Shown: piece after piece, positions 1 to 7,818 of the stretch
Numbering within the stretch: position 1 is the first letter of the stretch
How the letters are laid out: every line of letters starts with the position of its first letter
From: Acidimicrobiia bacterium
Lineage (GTDB): Bacteria; Actinomycetota; Acidimicrobiia; Spongiisociales; JAHEDJ01
Assembly (NCBI GenBank): GCA_029210695.1
Contig: JARGFH010000009.1
Coordinates: 1-64,000, forward strand
Length of the DNA stretch: 64,000 bases
Direction: 5' to 3'
Notes under the pieces: model-generated
What the model was told of the DNA's origin: nothing
The model's input: only the letters and a program-made list of their open reading frames with translations
The model's database searches: none
Made by a program: the position numbers and the translations under genes

Positions 1-319
1 GAGAACGGAGATGACGGGCATCGGCCCGATCTGTCTTGGCCCGCTTCTTGCGACCCCGCAACGACGAGGTGTCCGCCGGCTCCGCCAGATGCGCCTCGAC
101 ACCGGCCGTCTCGAGTTCCTCAACCACAAACCGCCACCCGGTACAACCCTCAGTCGCGAACGACACATCGCTACGGCCGTCGAACCGACCCAACCAGGTA
201 CGGAACTCGGCCCGGTTCGCCGGTGCGATCCGCCCAACCTCGACCTCACCCGTCACGGTGTCGAGATGGTCATATGTGATCTGAGCACGATGCACGTCCA
301 AGCCGCCTACGATCGCCAT
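1..319 (-). CDS. IS110-family transposase, N-terminal part (cut by window edge)
   Basis: Reading the minus strand from the ATG at 319 gives 106 open codons that run off the left edge. The product starts MAIVGGLDVHRAQ and carries the RuvC-like DEDD signature of IS110-family transposases: Asp8 in GLDVHR, Glu57 in ATEGCTG, and Asp97/Asp100 in KTDRADARHL. An AAGGAG ribosome binding site lies 8 nt before the ATG. The C-terminal transposase domain with its catalytic serine is outside the window, so intactness cannot be judged. IS110 enzymes are RNA-guided recombinases in characterised members. The gene lies beside a tRNA-associated integrase, consistent with an integrated element. Confidence 0.9.
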   Translation of the reverse strand, partial: MAIVGGLDVHRAQITYDHLDTVTGEVEVGRIAPANRAEFRTWLGRFDGRSDVSFATEGCTGWRFVVEELETAGVEAHLAEPADTSSLRGRKKRAKTDRADARHLRS

Positions 320-407
320 CAGGGATCTCCTTCGATAGCTCCGCCCCAACCCGGGGCCTTTCAGCACACAAGTGTGCATGAGCCGGAGGGGGTCCCTCAC
401 ATGTCAT

Positions 408-455
408 CTGTCAGGAACCCTGTCAGGGACCCTGTCAGGGACCCTGTCAGGAACC
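408..455. repeat. Four tandem 12-bp repeats
   Basis: Four contiguous copies of CTGTCAGG(A/G)ACC. The outer two read GGAACC and the inner two GGGACC. A further inverted CTGACAGGGT lies at about 499-508. The array is in the noncoding region upstream of the IS110 transposase and of the integrase. Its role is unknown; it could be part of the IS left end or a protein-binding array. Confidence 0.8.
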
Positions 456-475
456 TCCAACTCGACGCTTGTCCG

Positions 476-497
476 AAATAACACTCAAATAACACTC
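476..497. repeat. Perfect 11-bp tandem direct repeat upstream of integrase
   Basis: AAATAACACTC occurs twice back to back (476-486 and 487-497). It is AT-rich in a GC-rich context and lies about 105 bp before the integrase start. Short direct repeats at this position resemble arm-type integrase or excisionase binding sites of tyrosine-recombinase elements; that role is inferred only. Confidence 0.75.
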
Positions 498-601
498 CGC
501 TGACAGGGTGCCGGACCACAATCCTCCACGCCAGTCGTCGAGCCGATCCCGTCGTCGCCGTCTGCTATGACTTTGGGACGCGACGGTTGAAGGAGTCGAA
601 G

Positions 602-1729
602 ATGGCGCACATCCGAAAGAAGGGTACGGGCCAGTGGCAGGTCCGGTACCGGGACCCCTCCGGCACGGAACGAGCGCGCAACTACCGCCGCAAGGCCGAC
701 GCCGAGAAGTTCCTCGTAACGGTCGAGGCTGACAAGTTGCGCGGTACATGGGCCGACCCGCGGCTCGGAAAGATCACGTTCGGCGAATGGCTGCCCACCT
801 GGCAGGCAAGTCGGGTCCACCTCAGGCCATCGACACGAGCCGGAACCGAGTCGCTGTTGCGCAATCACGTACTCCCCTACTTCGGAGTTCGCCGCCTCGG
901 ATCGGTCACGCCGACGGAGGTGCAAGGGTTCGTTGCTCACCTCGAGGAAAAGGGGCTGGCCGCGTCAACAATCCGCCAGGCCTACCTGCTGGTCGCCGGC
1001 CTGTTCGCCTCAGCACTCGACTCGGACCTCATCGTCCGCACTCCCTGTCGTGGGATCAAGTTACCTCCAAAGTCGCAGACGGAGATGCGGTTCTTGAATG
1101 CCGACGAGGTAGCCGACGTCGCCGGTGCGATCGATGATCGGTACCGAGCGCTCGTCCTCACCGCCGCCTACACCGGTTGTCGCTTCGGTGAGCTCGCCGG
1201 CCTGCGAGTGCGCCGCCTCGATCTCCTCAGGCGGAGCCTGACGATCGCTGACACGCTTTCGGACGTGCGCGGTCAGGTCGCACTGGCTCCCCCGAAGACG
1301 GCAGCCGCACGGCGCCAGGTGGCGCTACCGAAGTTCCTCGTCGAGGAGGTGGCCCGGCACCTGAGTCAGTGGCCACCGGGTCCCGACGGGTTCGTGTTCT
1401 CGGCGCCCGAGGGCGGACCGCTGCGTCGCACAAACTTCCGGAGACGAACCTGGCTCCCGGCGGTCAGGGTCTCAGTTGGTGAGCCGCTCAGGTTCCATGA
1501 CCTCAGACATACCCACGCCGCCATGCTCATCGCCCAAGGTGAGCACCCGAAAGTCATCCAGCTGCGCCTCGGGCACTCGTCGATTCAGGTCACTCTGGAC
1601 ACCTACGGGCACCTATTCGAGGGTCTCGATGAGGCGGCTGCGGACCGGCTTGACGCCGCGTTTTTGCGGACTCCCGCGGACTTTTCGCGGACTCTTGGCG
1701 ATTCCAGCGTCTCCGAACTTCCTCGTTGA
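602..1729 (+). CDS. Tyrosine site-specific recombinase (phage/ICE-type integrase)
   Basis: A 375-residue integrase. The ATG at 602 is preferred over an upstream TTG at 587 because AAGGAG sits 6 nt before it. Residues 5-45 look like the AP2-like arm-binding domain, about 60-155 the SAM-like core-binding domain, and 170-360 the catalytic domain. The active-site residues are visible: Arg194 (GCRFGEL), His299 and Arg302 (HDLRH), His325 (LGHSS) and Tyr335. It catalyses integration and excision of a mobile element. The gene ends 34 bp from the 3' end of tRNA-Pro, the usual arrangement for an element inserted into that tRNA. Its cargo would lie to the left, outside the window. It is distinct from the chromosomal XerD at 9459-10349. 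Confidence 0.93.
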   Translation: MAHIRKKGTGQWQVRYRDPSGTERARNYRRKADAEKFLVTVEADKLRGTWADPRLGKITFGEWLPTWQASRVHLRPSTRAGTESLLRNHVLPYFGVRRLGSVTPTEVQGFVAHLEEKGLAASTIRQAYLLVAGLFASALDSDLIVRTPCRGIKLPPKSQTEMRFLNADEVADVAGAIDDRYRALVLTAAYTGCRFGELAGLRVRRLDLLRRSLTIADTLSDVRGQVALAPPKTAAARRQVALPKFLVEEVARHLSQWPPGPDGFVFSAPEGGPLRRTNFRRRTWLPAVRVSVGEPLRFHDLRHTHAAMLIAQGEHPKVIQLRLGHSSIQVTLDTYGHLFEGLDEAAADRLDAAFLRTPADFSRTLGDSSVSELPR

Positions 1730-1739
1730 ACGACAGAAA

Positions 1740-1756
1740 CCCTTGCTGCACAAGGG
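1740..1756. terminator. Small hairpin between integrase and tRNA-Pro
   Basis: CCCTTG-ctgca-CAAGGG forms a 6-bp stem directly after the integrase stop and before the 3' end of the convergent tRNA. On the minus strand it is followed by TTTCTGT. It could end either transcript, but the stem is short. Confidence 0.35.
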
Positions 1757-1763
1757 CTTCCGC

Positions 1764-1800
1764 TGGTCGGGCTGGCCGGATTTGAACCGGCGACCTCTTG
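1764..1800. other. Probable attachment site (att) in the 3' half of tRNA-Pro
   Basis: Integrases next to tRNA genes normally recombine in the anticodon or T-arm to 3'-end segment, leaving an intact tRNA on one side. Here the intact tRNA 3' half lies beside the integrase. The core cannot be delimited because the second att copy would be left of the window. Confidence 0.35.
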
Positions 1801-1840
1801 ACCCCCAGTCAAGCGCGCTGCCATGCTGCGCCACAGCCCG
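1764..1840 (-). tRNA. tRNA-Pro (anticodon GGG)
   Basis: A 77-nt cloverleaf on the minus strand. The acceptor stem CGGGCTG pairs with CAGCCCG, followed by discriminator A and an encoded CCA. The anticodon stem CTTGA/TCAAG encloses the loop CTGGGGG, giving anticodon GGG. The T arm GCCGG-TTCAAAT-CCGGC is perfect. The gene follows der and a small ORF on the same strand. Its 3' end faces the integrase, marking it as the likely attachment site. Confidence 0.95.
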
Positions 1841-1899
1841 TGGACATACGATCATACCCGACTCAGTGGGAGGAAAGGCCCAGCGATCAACGACCGCCT

Positions 1900-2043
1900 T
1901 CACCAGGGGCAGGTTCCCCAATCGAAGAGCCAGTCCCCGACACAGATGACTCCCTCGACTGCCCGGAGGGTCAGATAGAGGCCGACGATGGTGAGCGTGA
2001 GGATGTAGCCGAACGGCGGTCGCCGTCGCTCGGACTCAGGCAT
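1900..2043 (-). CDS. Small hydrophobic protein, 47 aa, coupled to der
   Basis: An open frame of 47 codons starts at an ATG inside the last codons of der, overlapping its end by 8 bp, and ends 59 bp before tRNA-Pro. The product begins MPESERRRPP and has one hydrophobic stretch (GYILTLTIVGLYLTL), so it would be a small membrane protein. The overlap with der suggests translational coupling. No family is recognised, and it may be a chance ORF. Confidence 0.35.
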   Translation of the reverse strand: MPESERRRPPFGYILTLTIVGLYLTLRAVEGVICVGDWLFDWGTCPW

Positions 2044-3358
2044 CGTCACCTTTTTGCGAACGGCGGCGGGCGACGAGCTTGACGGGCGTCCCGGTGAAAT
2101 CTGCGACGCCCCGGATGCGATGCTCGAGGAAACGGAGGTAGTCGTCGCCTATCAATCCTCCGCCGACGAACACGACAATGGTCGGAGGTTCGGCACCCGC
2201 CTGAACGGCATACACGATATGCGGCCGCCGCCCCTTCCGCACCGGCGGCGGATGGGCGGCGTGCCACTCGCGAATCTGACGATTGAGCAGACTGGTCGAC
2301 AGCCGTCGCCCCCTGTTCTCCAGGACGAGTTCGAGTGTCTTGGCCAGCCGGTGGAGCCGGGCGCCGGTTTTGGCCGAGATGCGCAACACCGGAGCCCATG
2401 CGATGAACTGGAGTCGTCTCGCCACCGCGTCCTCGGTGGCCTCTCGTTGCTCGAGATCGGCAATATCCCATTTGTTCAGCAGGACGATCAGGCCGGCGCC
2501 CCCGCCGGCGGCTTCCTCGGCGATCCGCTGATCCTGCTGGGTTACGCCCTCAACGGCGTCGATGATCAGCAGCGCGACATCGGCTGCGGCCAGTACTTCG
2601 CGGGCCCGCACGACTGAGTAGTACTCGGTGGTTTCCTTGACCTTGGGGGCACGGCGGATTCCTGCCGTGTCGACGATGGAGTATTCGATGCCGCCGAGTT
2701 CGACGACCGCATCGATGGGGTCGCGGGTCGTGCCGGGAACGGGTGATACCAGTACCCGGTCATCCTTCAACAGCTGATTCAGCAATGTGGATTTACCGAC
2801 GTTCGGACGCCCAACGATGGCGAGCTTCGGCAGCGGTGACACCGCCGGCAACTCGTCGAGGTCGGGGAGATGATCGACAATGCGGTCGAGCAGGTCGCCG
2901 GTCCCGCGCCCGTGGAGCGCAGAGACACCTATCGGTTCGCCAAGGCCGAGGCTCCAGAGTTCGGGAACGTCGAACTCGCGAGCCGCGTCGTCGACCTTGT
3001 TGGCAACGACGATGACGCGATCCGGCGTGGCGCGCAGCAGCGAGACGACGCCTAGGTCGTCGCCCCCGACCGCCGTCGAGGCGTCCACAACGAAGAGCAC
3101 GACGTCTGCGCTCGCCAGAGCCGCTTCGGCCTGCCCTGAGATGTCGGTGGCGAGTTCGTCTCCTGCTACCTGCCATCCACCCGTGTCGATGAGGAGGAAC
3201 TGGCGACCGTTCCAATCGGCGGCGAACTCGCGCCGATCACGCGTCACGCCCGGCCGTTCTTCGACCACCGCAGAGCGGCGACCGATGATCCGGTTGATGA
3301 GTGTTGACTTACCTACGTTCGGGCGACCTACAACGGCCACAATGGGGAGGCGGGACAT
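2036..3358 (-). CDS. der: GTPase Der (EngA), 50S ribosome assembly
   Basis: A 440-residue double-GTPase. The first G domain starts at residue 5 with GRPNVGKST and has a DTGG G3 motif and NKVD. The second, from about residue 183, again has GRPNVGKST, then DTAG and NKWD. A KH-like C-terminal domain follows. Der binds the 50S subunit in a GTP-dependent way and is needed for its maturation. The start is the ATG of MSRLPIV; a longer frame runs 189 codons upstream, antisense to ispH, and is not credible. The gene follows aroA-cmk in the usual actinobacterial order, but ispH lies between them on the other strand, so it probably has its own promoter. Confidence 0.97.
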   Translation of the reverse strand: MSRLPIVAVVGRPNVGKSTLINRIIGRRSAVVEERPGVTRDRREFAADWNGRQFLLIDTGGWQVAGDELATDISGQAEAALASADVVLFVVDASTAVGGDDLGVVSLLRATPDRVIVVANKVDDAAREFDVPELWSLGLGEPIGVSALHGRGTGDLLDRIVDHLPDLDELPAVSPLPKLAIVGRPNVGKSTLLNQLLKDDRVLVSPVPGTTRDPIDAVVELGGIEYSIVDTAGIRRAPKVKETTEYYSVVRAREVLAAADVALLIIDAVEGVTQQDQRIAEEAAGGGAGLIVLLNKWDIADLEQREATEDAVARRLQFIAWAPVLRISAKTGARLHRLAKTLELVLENRGRRLSTSLLNRQIREWHAAHPPPVRKGRRPHIVYAVQAGAEPPTIVVFVGGGLIGDDYLRFLEHRIRGVADFTGTPVKLVARRRSQKGDDA

Positions 3359-3368
3359 AGTGGGACGG

Positions 3369-3374
3369 ATGGTA
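3369..3374 (-). promoter_or_regulatory. Putative -10 element for der
   Basis: TACCAT on the minus strand ends 10 nt before the der ATG, with no Shine-Dalgarno sequence between them. It fits the TANNNT pattern seen before other genes here. Confidence 0.35.
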
Positions 3375-3532
3375 CTCGGACGGGCGACTACCTCTGTTTC
3401 CCACCGACAAGCATGCGGGGATACTCCGTAGTCACACGGAACGCTGAGGTCAACGGTCGATGCCTGCAGCCTGAGGCCTACTGCCTGACGCGGACTCTCC
3501 GCCGGCTTCCACCTGTATCGCCCGGAGTGACC

Positions 3533-3538
3533 TAGCCT
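3533..3538 (+). promoter_or_regulatory. Putative -10 element for a leaderless ispH transcript
   Basis: TAGCCT lies exactly 6 nt before the ispH ATG and no ribosome binding site is present. Transcription would start at or next to the ATG. No clear -35 is seen. Confidence 0.45.
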
Positions 3539-3544
3539 TGTTTC

Positions 3545-4594
3545 ATGTCCCCATCCACCGTCCTTCTCGCAGAACCGCGCGGGTTCTGTGCCGGTGTCGA
3601 GATGGCGATCAAGGCCCTCACCTGGATGGTGCGGGTGTTCGAACCGCCGGTCTACTGCTTCCATGACATTGTCCACAACCGCTGGGTCGTGAAGGCCTTC
3701 GAGGATGTTGGCGTGATCTTTGTGGACGACATCGATGACGTTCCGGCCGGAGCGCCTGTGATGTTGTCTGCTCACGGTTCCGCCCCGGAGGTGGTTTCCA
3801 ATGCAGAAGCGCGAGCGGGCATCGTTGTCGACGCCGTGTGCCCTCTCGTCACGAAAGTGCATCACGAAGTACGGCGCATGGCCGACCGCGGGTTCGAGAT
3901 CATCTACGTCGGACATGCGGGCCACGATGAGGCCATCGGCACCGTAGCCGAGGCTCCCGAGGCGATCACGCTGGTCGAACCCGAAACAGGTCTAACCGAT
4001 TTCGCGCCGGCGGATCCGTCGAAGGTGGCTCTCCTGGCGCAGACGACGCTCGGGGTGCATGAATGGCAGGCCGTACTCGATGAGGCGCGGCGCTCATTCC
4101 CAGCGGTGTCGATGGCCCGGAAGAGTGATCTTTGCTATGCCACGACGAACCGACAAGACGCCGTGCGGGCTCTGGCTGAGTCGGCCGACCTGATCCTGGT
4201 GGTCGGATCGGAATCATCCTCCAACACTCGCGCTCTCGTCCGCGTCGCCAGAGAGGGTGGAGTCGCCGCCTATCGGATCGACGACGCCGACTCCATCGAA
4301 GACACCTGGATCGACGCGGCAACTGTGGTCGGCCTCACTGCCGGGGCTTCGGCGCCGGATCATCTCGTCCAGGAGGTCATCGATCGCATCAACCCTCGTG
4401 ATGGTGTGCGCCTGCTGTCGGTGACGGAGGAAGGCGAGTACTTCCCGCTCCCACCACAATTACGGTCGCTGCTGCGCGCTCTGCAGCAGACGGTGGAGGC
4501 GGGGTTCGGGGCGCGACCGTCGGTTGTACCGGGTCCGCTCGATCGAGATGTCGATTGGAACGCCACGGAGGCGCTGGCCGCCATCAGTCGCTAG
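3545..4594 (+). CDS. ispH: 4-hydroxy-3-methylbut-2-enyl diphosphate reductase
   Basis: IspH catalyses the last step of the MEP isoprenoid pathway, reducing HMBPP to IPP and DMAPP with a [4Fe-4S] cluster. The three cluster cysteines are Cys15 (GFCAGV), Cys99 (AVCPLVTKVH) and Cys197 (LCYATTNRQ). Other family motifs include HNRWVV and SAHGSAP. At 349 residues it is some 30 longer than many IspH proteins, the excess being a C-terminal tail. It is a lone plus-strand gene between der and aroA-cmk, convergent with the latter. Electrons would come from ferredoxin or flavodoxin systems; ferredoxin-linked enzymes occur elsewhere in the window. Confidence 0.96.
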   Translation: MSPSTVLLAEPRGFCAGVEMAIKALTWMVRVFEPPVYCFHDIVHNRWVVKAFEDVGVIFVDDIDDVPAGAPVMLSAHGSAPEVVSNAEARAGIVVDAVCPLVTKVHHEVRRMADRGFEIIYVGHAGHDEAIGTVAEAPEAITLVEPETGLTDFAPADPSKVALLAQTTLGVHEWQAVLDEARRSFPAVSMARKSDLCYATTNRQDAVRALAESADLILVVGSESSSNTRALVRVAREGGVAAYRIDDADSIEDTWIDAATVVGLTAGASAPDHLVQEVIDRINPRDGVRLLSVTEEGEYFPLPPQLRSLLRALQQTVEAGFGARPSVVPGPLDRDVDWNATEALAAISR

Positions 4595-4604
4595 GGCTAC
4601 TCGA

Positions 4605-6548
4605 TCAGCGGTGCTTCCGTTGCTGAGCCTCGGTCACGATCACGTCAACGACTTGCTCGATTGTGAGATCAGACGTATCGAGCACCAGCGCGTCTGCGGC
4701 TGCCGTCAGCGGCGAGTCCTTGCGCGACGAATCAATAGAGTCCCGACGCTCGAGATCTCCGGCCACCCGCTCTATGTCGGTTCGATCGTGCTCCGTGGCG
4801 CGCCGCCGGGCACGTATCTCCCGGCGGGCGGTCAGGTACACCTTGAGATCGGCATCCGGGAACACGACGGTGCCGATATCCCGACCTTCAACTACGGCAC
4901 TACCGCCATGCTCCCTCACCCACTCCCGTTGGGCCGCCACCATGAGCCGACGCACCTCAGGGATTGCAGAAACGGGACTTGCCGCCCGGGTCACCGGGTC
5001 GGTACGGATCTCCGCGCTGACATCGCGTTCGTCGACCAACATGAGTCCGCCGCGGTAGCCGTATTCGTGGCGATTGACCTCAGCGATGACTGCCGGCGAA
5101 TCATCGGGGTCGATCCCCGCTTCCACCGTCACCAGGGTCGCAGCCCGGTAGAACGCACCCGTGTCGAGGTGCGGGATGCTGAGCCTTTCACCAACTGCCC
5201 GGCTGACGGTCGTCTTGCCGGAACCGCCGGGACCGTCGAGTGCGATGATGACGCCCATGGGGTCAGGAACCCTAGTCGCGTCGACGGTGATCCCATCCAG
5301 AGCATCGAAGAAGCCCGGCCACGTCTTTGCCACACACCCGGAATCGAGAATCGTCATCCCCGGCGCGACCAGTCCTGCCACTGCGAAGGACATTGCGATC
5401 CGGTGGTCGTCGTAGGGTTCGATCTCGCCTCCGTGCGGCCGGCCACCCTCCACGCTGATCGAGTCGGAAGTTGTCCTGGCAGTGATCCCGATCGACGCCA
5501 GTTGCGCCTCCAAGGCAATCAAGCGATCCGACTCCTTGATGCGGAGGTTTCCGATATTGCTGATGATCGATTCACCGTCGGCGAATGCACAGACCACCGC
5601 CAGCATGAGCGCCGCGTCCGGTGCGGAACCCATATCGCGTCTTACCGGGCGCAACCTTTCCGGACCGTGAACCTGCACTCCCCCGCTTGTCCAATCGACA
5701 CCACATCCCATTTCTTCCAGGACATCGAAGAACATCCGGTCTGCTTGTTGCGATTTTTGGGAAAGACCCTCGATCCGAATGTCTCCGCCGGTGATGGCGG
5801 CGGCCGCCGCCGGATACACCGCAGCCGAGAAATCGGGCTCGATCGCGAAATCCGTACCCGAATACCCGGTTGAACCGTGTACGAACAACTCGGGGCCGGG
5901 CCGCAGTTCGACGATGGCGCCGAACCGAGTCATGACGTCGATGGTCATCTCGATGTAGGGCCGGGACACCAGCAAGTCGTCGACGAAGCTGATCGTCGTG
6001 TCACCGGCCAGGCGCGGTGCAATCAACGCCACCGCCGAGACGTACTGACTCGACTTCGCCGCATCCATGGTGATCGAGCGACCTACCGGTTGCCTGTCGC
6101 CGACCCGGAGCGGTGGACCGGCACCGTCCCCCAGCATCTCGATCTCCGCCCCGAGCGCAATGAGAGCGTCCACCAGGTCGGTGATCGGTCGGCTGCGCAT
6201 CCTTTCACTCCCGTCGATCACTACCGCACCCGGCACGAGTACGCCCAGCGCGGTGATGAACCGGGCGGTCGTCCCGGACGCTCCGACCTCGAGGCGACCT
6301 GTCGGAGTGGACAGGCGACCGCCGGAGCCGTGCACGCTCCACGCCGCCGGGTCCCCATCTTCGATCGTCACACCCAGAGCGCGAAGGCACCCCCGCATGG
6401 CCGACGTGTCCTCGGCATCGAGAGGCCGTCGCAAGACGCTTCGTCCGATAGCCAGTGCCGCAGTCACCAGTGCACGATTGGTGAGACTGCGCGATCCTGG
6501 AATCTGGAGTGACCCAACCGCTCTTCCGGGTCGCACCGTACGGTTCAT
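4605..6548 (-). CDS. aroA-cmk: Fused EPSP synthase / cytidylate kinase
   Basis: A single 647-residue frame encodes two enzymes. Residues 1 to about 427 are 3-phosphoshikimate 1-carboxyvinyltransferase (shikimate pathway): PGSRSLTNRAL near the start, GASGTTARF, and the LRIKESDR and DDHRIAM motifs. From about residue 433 a complete cytidylate kinase follows, with P-loop GPGGSGKTT, HLDTGAFYRA, VEGRDIGT and RRDSIDSSR. No stop or internal start with a ribosome binding site separates them. The ATG at 6548 overlaps the rluB stop (TGATG); a GTG one codon upstream is possible. cmk next to rluB and der is the standard actinobacterial order; the fusion brings aroA into it. Confidence 0.95.
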   Translation of the reverse strand: MNRTVRPGRAVGSLQIPGSRSLTNRALVTAALAIGRSVLRRPLDAEDTSAMRGCLRALGVTIEDGDPAAWSVHGSGGRLSTPTGRLEVGASGTTARFITALGVLVPGAVVIDGSERMRSRPITDLVDALIALGAEIEMLGDGAGPPLRVGDRQPVGRSITMDAAKSSQYVSAVALIAPRLAGDTTISFVDDLLVSRPYIEMTIDVMTRFGAIVELRPGPELFVHGSTGYSGTDFAIEPDFSAAVYPAAAAAITGGDIRIEGLSQKSQQADRMFFDVLEEMGCGVDWTSGGVQVHGPERLRPVRRDMGSAPDAALMLAVVCAFADGESIISNIGNLRIKESDRLIALEAQLASIGITARTTSDSISVEGGRPHGGEIEPYDDHRIAMSFAVAGLVAPGMTILDSGCVAKTWPGFFDALDGITVDATRVPDPMGVIIALDGPGGSGKTTVSRAVGERLSIPHLDTGAFYRAATLVTVEAGIDPDDSPAVIAEVNRHEYGYRGGLMLVDERDVSAEIRTDPVTRAASPVSAIPEVRRLMVAAQREWVREHGGSAVVEGRDIGTVVFPDADLKVYLTARREIRARRRATEHDRTDIERVAGDLERRDSIDSSRKDSPLTAAADALVLDTSDLTIEQVVDVIVTEAQQRKHR

Positions 6549-7264
6549 CACCTCACCGAAGCTTCATAGAGTGACCGGACCTCTTCGATAGTCAGCCGCC
6601 GCCACTCTCCCTCTCGTAGATTCCCATCCCTCAGTGGACCGATCGCCGTCCGAAACAGGGCGGTCACCGAACAACCGATCGCTTCGCACATCCGCCTCAC
6701 CTCGCGCTTGCGTCCTTCGCCCATGATGACCTCGAGCATGGTCTTGCCGCCTATCGACTCGACGATCCTGGCCGCAACCGCCTGCGCCGGACCGTCATCG
6801 AGTTGCACGCCCTGGGTCAAGCTACGGACTTCCGCCGTCCGGGGGCTGCCCTCCACCAGCACCGTGTAGGTCTTCGTCACTCCGTGACTCGGATGGGTGA
6901 TGCGTTGGGCGAGGTCGCCGTCATTCGTCAGCAACAGCAACCCTCCCGAGTCCTGGTCGAGACGCCCAACCGGGAACACCCTGGGCTCTGACGGCACCAG
7001 GTCGACTACGGTCGCGCGGCCGTGCGTGTCTTCAGCTGTGCTGATCACTCCTGCCGGCTTGTTGAGTAGGTAGTAGACGAGCCCCGGGGCGATCGGGAGT
7101 GCGATGCCGTCGATCTCGACCTTTTCCTCATTGGTCTCGATCTTCTGCCCGAGGTGCGCGACGACACCGTCGACGGTTATGCGGCCCGCCCGAATCAACT
7201 CCTCAGCAGCTCGCCGCGAACATAGTCCCGACCGCGCTACCACTTTCTGAAGTCGCTCGTTCAA
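6548..7264 (-). CDS. rluB: 23S rRNA pseudouridine synthase, RluB/RsuA family
   Basis: A 238-residue protein with an N-terminal S4 RNA-binding domain (residues 1-48, starting NERLQKVVARSG) and a pseudouridine synthase domain with catalytic Asp103 in GRLDQDSGG. It isomerises a uridine of rRNA; the family and the neighbourhood (scpB-rluB-cmk-der) point to 23S rRNA. The start is TTG at 7264, which overlaps the scpB stop as TTGA, and the stop overlaps aroA-cmk, so translation of the three is coupled. The exact target base cannot be told from sequence. Confidence 0.93.
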   Translation of the reverse strand: MNERLQKVVARSGLCSRRAAEELIRAGRITVDGVVAHLGQKIETNEEKVEIDGIALPIAPGLVYYLLNKPAGVISTAEDTHGRATVVDLVPSEPRVFPVGRLDQDSGGLLLLTNDGDLAQRITHPSHGVTKTYTVLVEGSPRTAEVRSLTQGVQLDDGPAQAVAARIVESIGGKTMLEVIMGEGRKREVRRMCEAIGCSVTALFRTAIGPLRDGNLREGEWRRLTIEEVRSLYEASVR

Positions 7265-7818
7265 GGTTTGAAGGTTTCCTCGAGCGACTCAACCACCGTC
7301 GCCGCCGGTACGTGGTCTGCCAGCGGCGGTAGGTCGCCGAGCGATTGCAGGCCCATCTTCTCGAGGAACAGGTCCGTGGTGCCGTAGACCGCCGGATTGC
7401 CCGGGAGCGCCAGTCGCCCCATTTCGACGATCAGCCCACGTCTGGCGAGTGTGTGCAAAGCCGATTCGGCATCCACTCCTCGTACTTCGGACACCTGCGA
7501 CCGGGACACCGGTTGCTGATAGGCGACGATCGCAAGAGTTTCGAGTGAAGCTTGAGAGAGCCGGGTGGCGGTGGCAGTCGTTGCGAATCGATCGAGATAT
7601 GCGTAGGCGTCCGGCGACGTGTAGAGGCGCCACCCACCGCCGACGCTCCTCAGCTCCAGACCGCGATCGGTCAAGCGGTCCGCCAACACGTCGAGTTCGG
7701 AGCGAACCTCTGATACAGGAAGTTCTAGAACTTCGGCCAGTTCCTCGATCGGGACGGGTGACTCGGCAACGAACAGGATCGCTTCGAGAATCGATGGAAC
7801 ATCCATTACCGACTCCAT
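7261..7818 (-). CDS. scpB: Segregation and condensation protein B
   Basis: A 185-residue winged-helix kleisin partner. With ScpA it binds the SMC heads and helps condense and segregate chromosomes. Family features include the N-terminal LEAILFVAESPV and the conserved LAIVAYQQPVSRSQV segment. Two starts are possible: ATG at 7818, used here, which overlaps scpA by 13 bp, or ATG at 7806, which overlaps the scpA stop as TAATG. The smc gene itself is not in the window. Confidence 0.94.
   Translation of the reverse strand: MESVMDVPSILEAILFVAESPVPIEELAEVLELPVSEVRSELDVLADRLTDRGLELRSVGGGWRLYTSPDAYAYLDRFATTATATRLSQASLETLAIVAYQQPVSRSQVSEVRGVDAESALHTLARRGLIVEMGRLALPGNPAVYGTTDLFLEKMGLQSLGDLPPLADHVPAATVVESLEETFKP

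Noticed and set aside
408-455. CRISPR array
   Set aside because: The 12-bp units are contiguous with no spacers and there are no cas genes nearby.
1476-1949. ORFs reading through the tRNA-Pro (both strands)
   Set aside because: They translate tRNA sequence; the cloverleaf is perfect and takes precedence.
3359-3925. N-terminal extension of Der
   Set aside because: The extra residues are antisense to ispH and lack a family match; the ATG at 3358 gives the normal Der length.
4524-5873. 449-codon plus-strand ORF opposite aroA-cmk
   Set aside because: Composition is typical of an antisense shadow and there is no family motif; the minus strand has two complete enzymes here.
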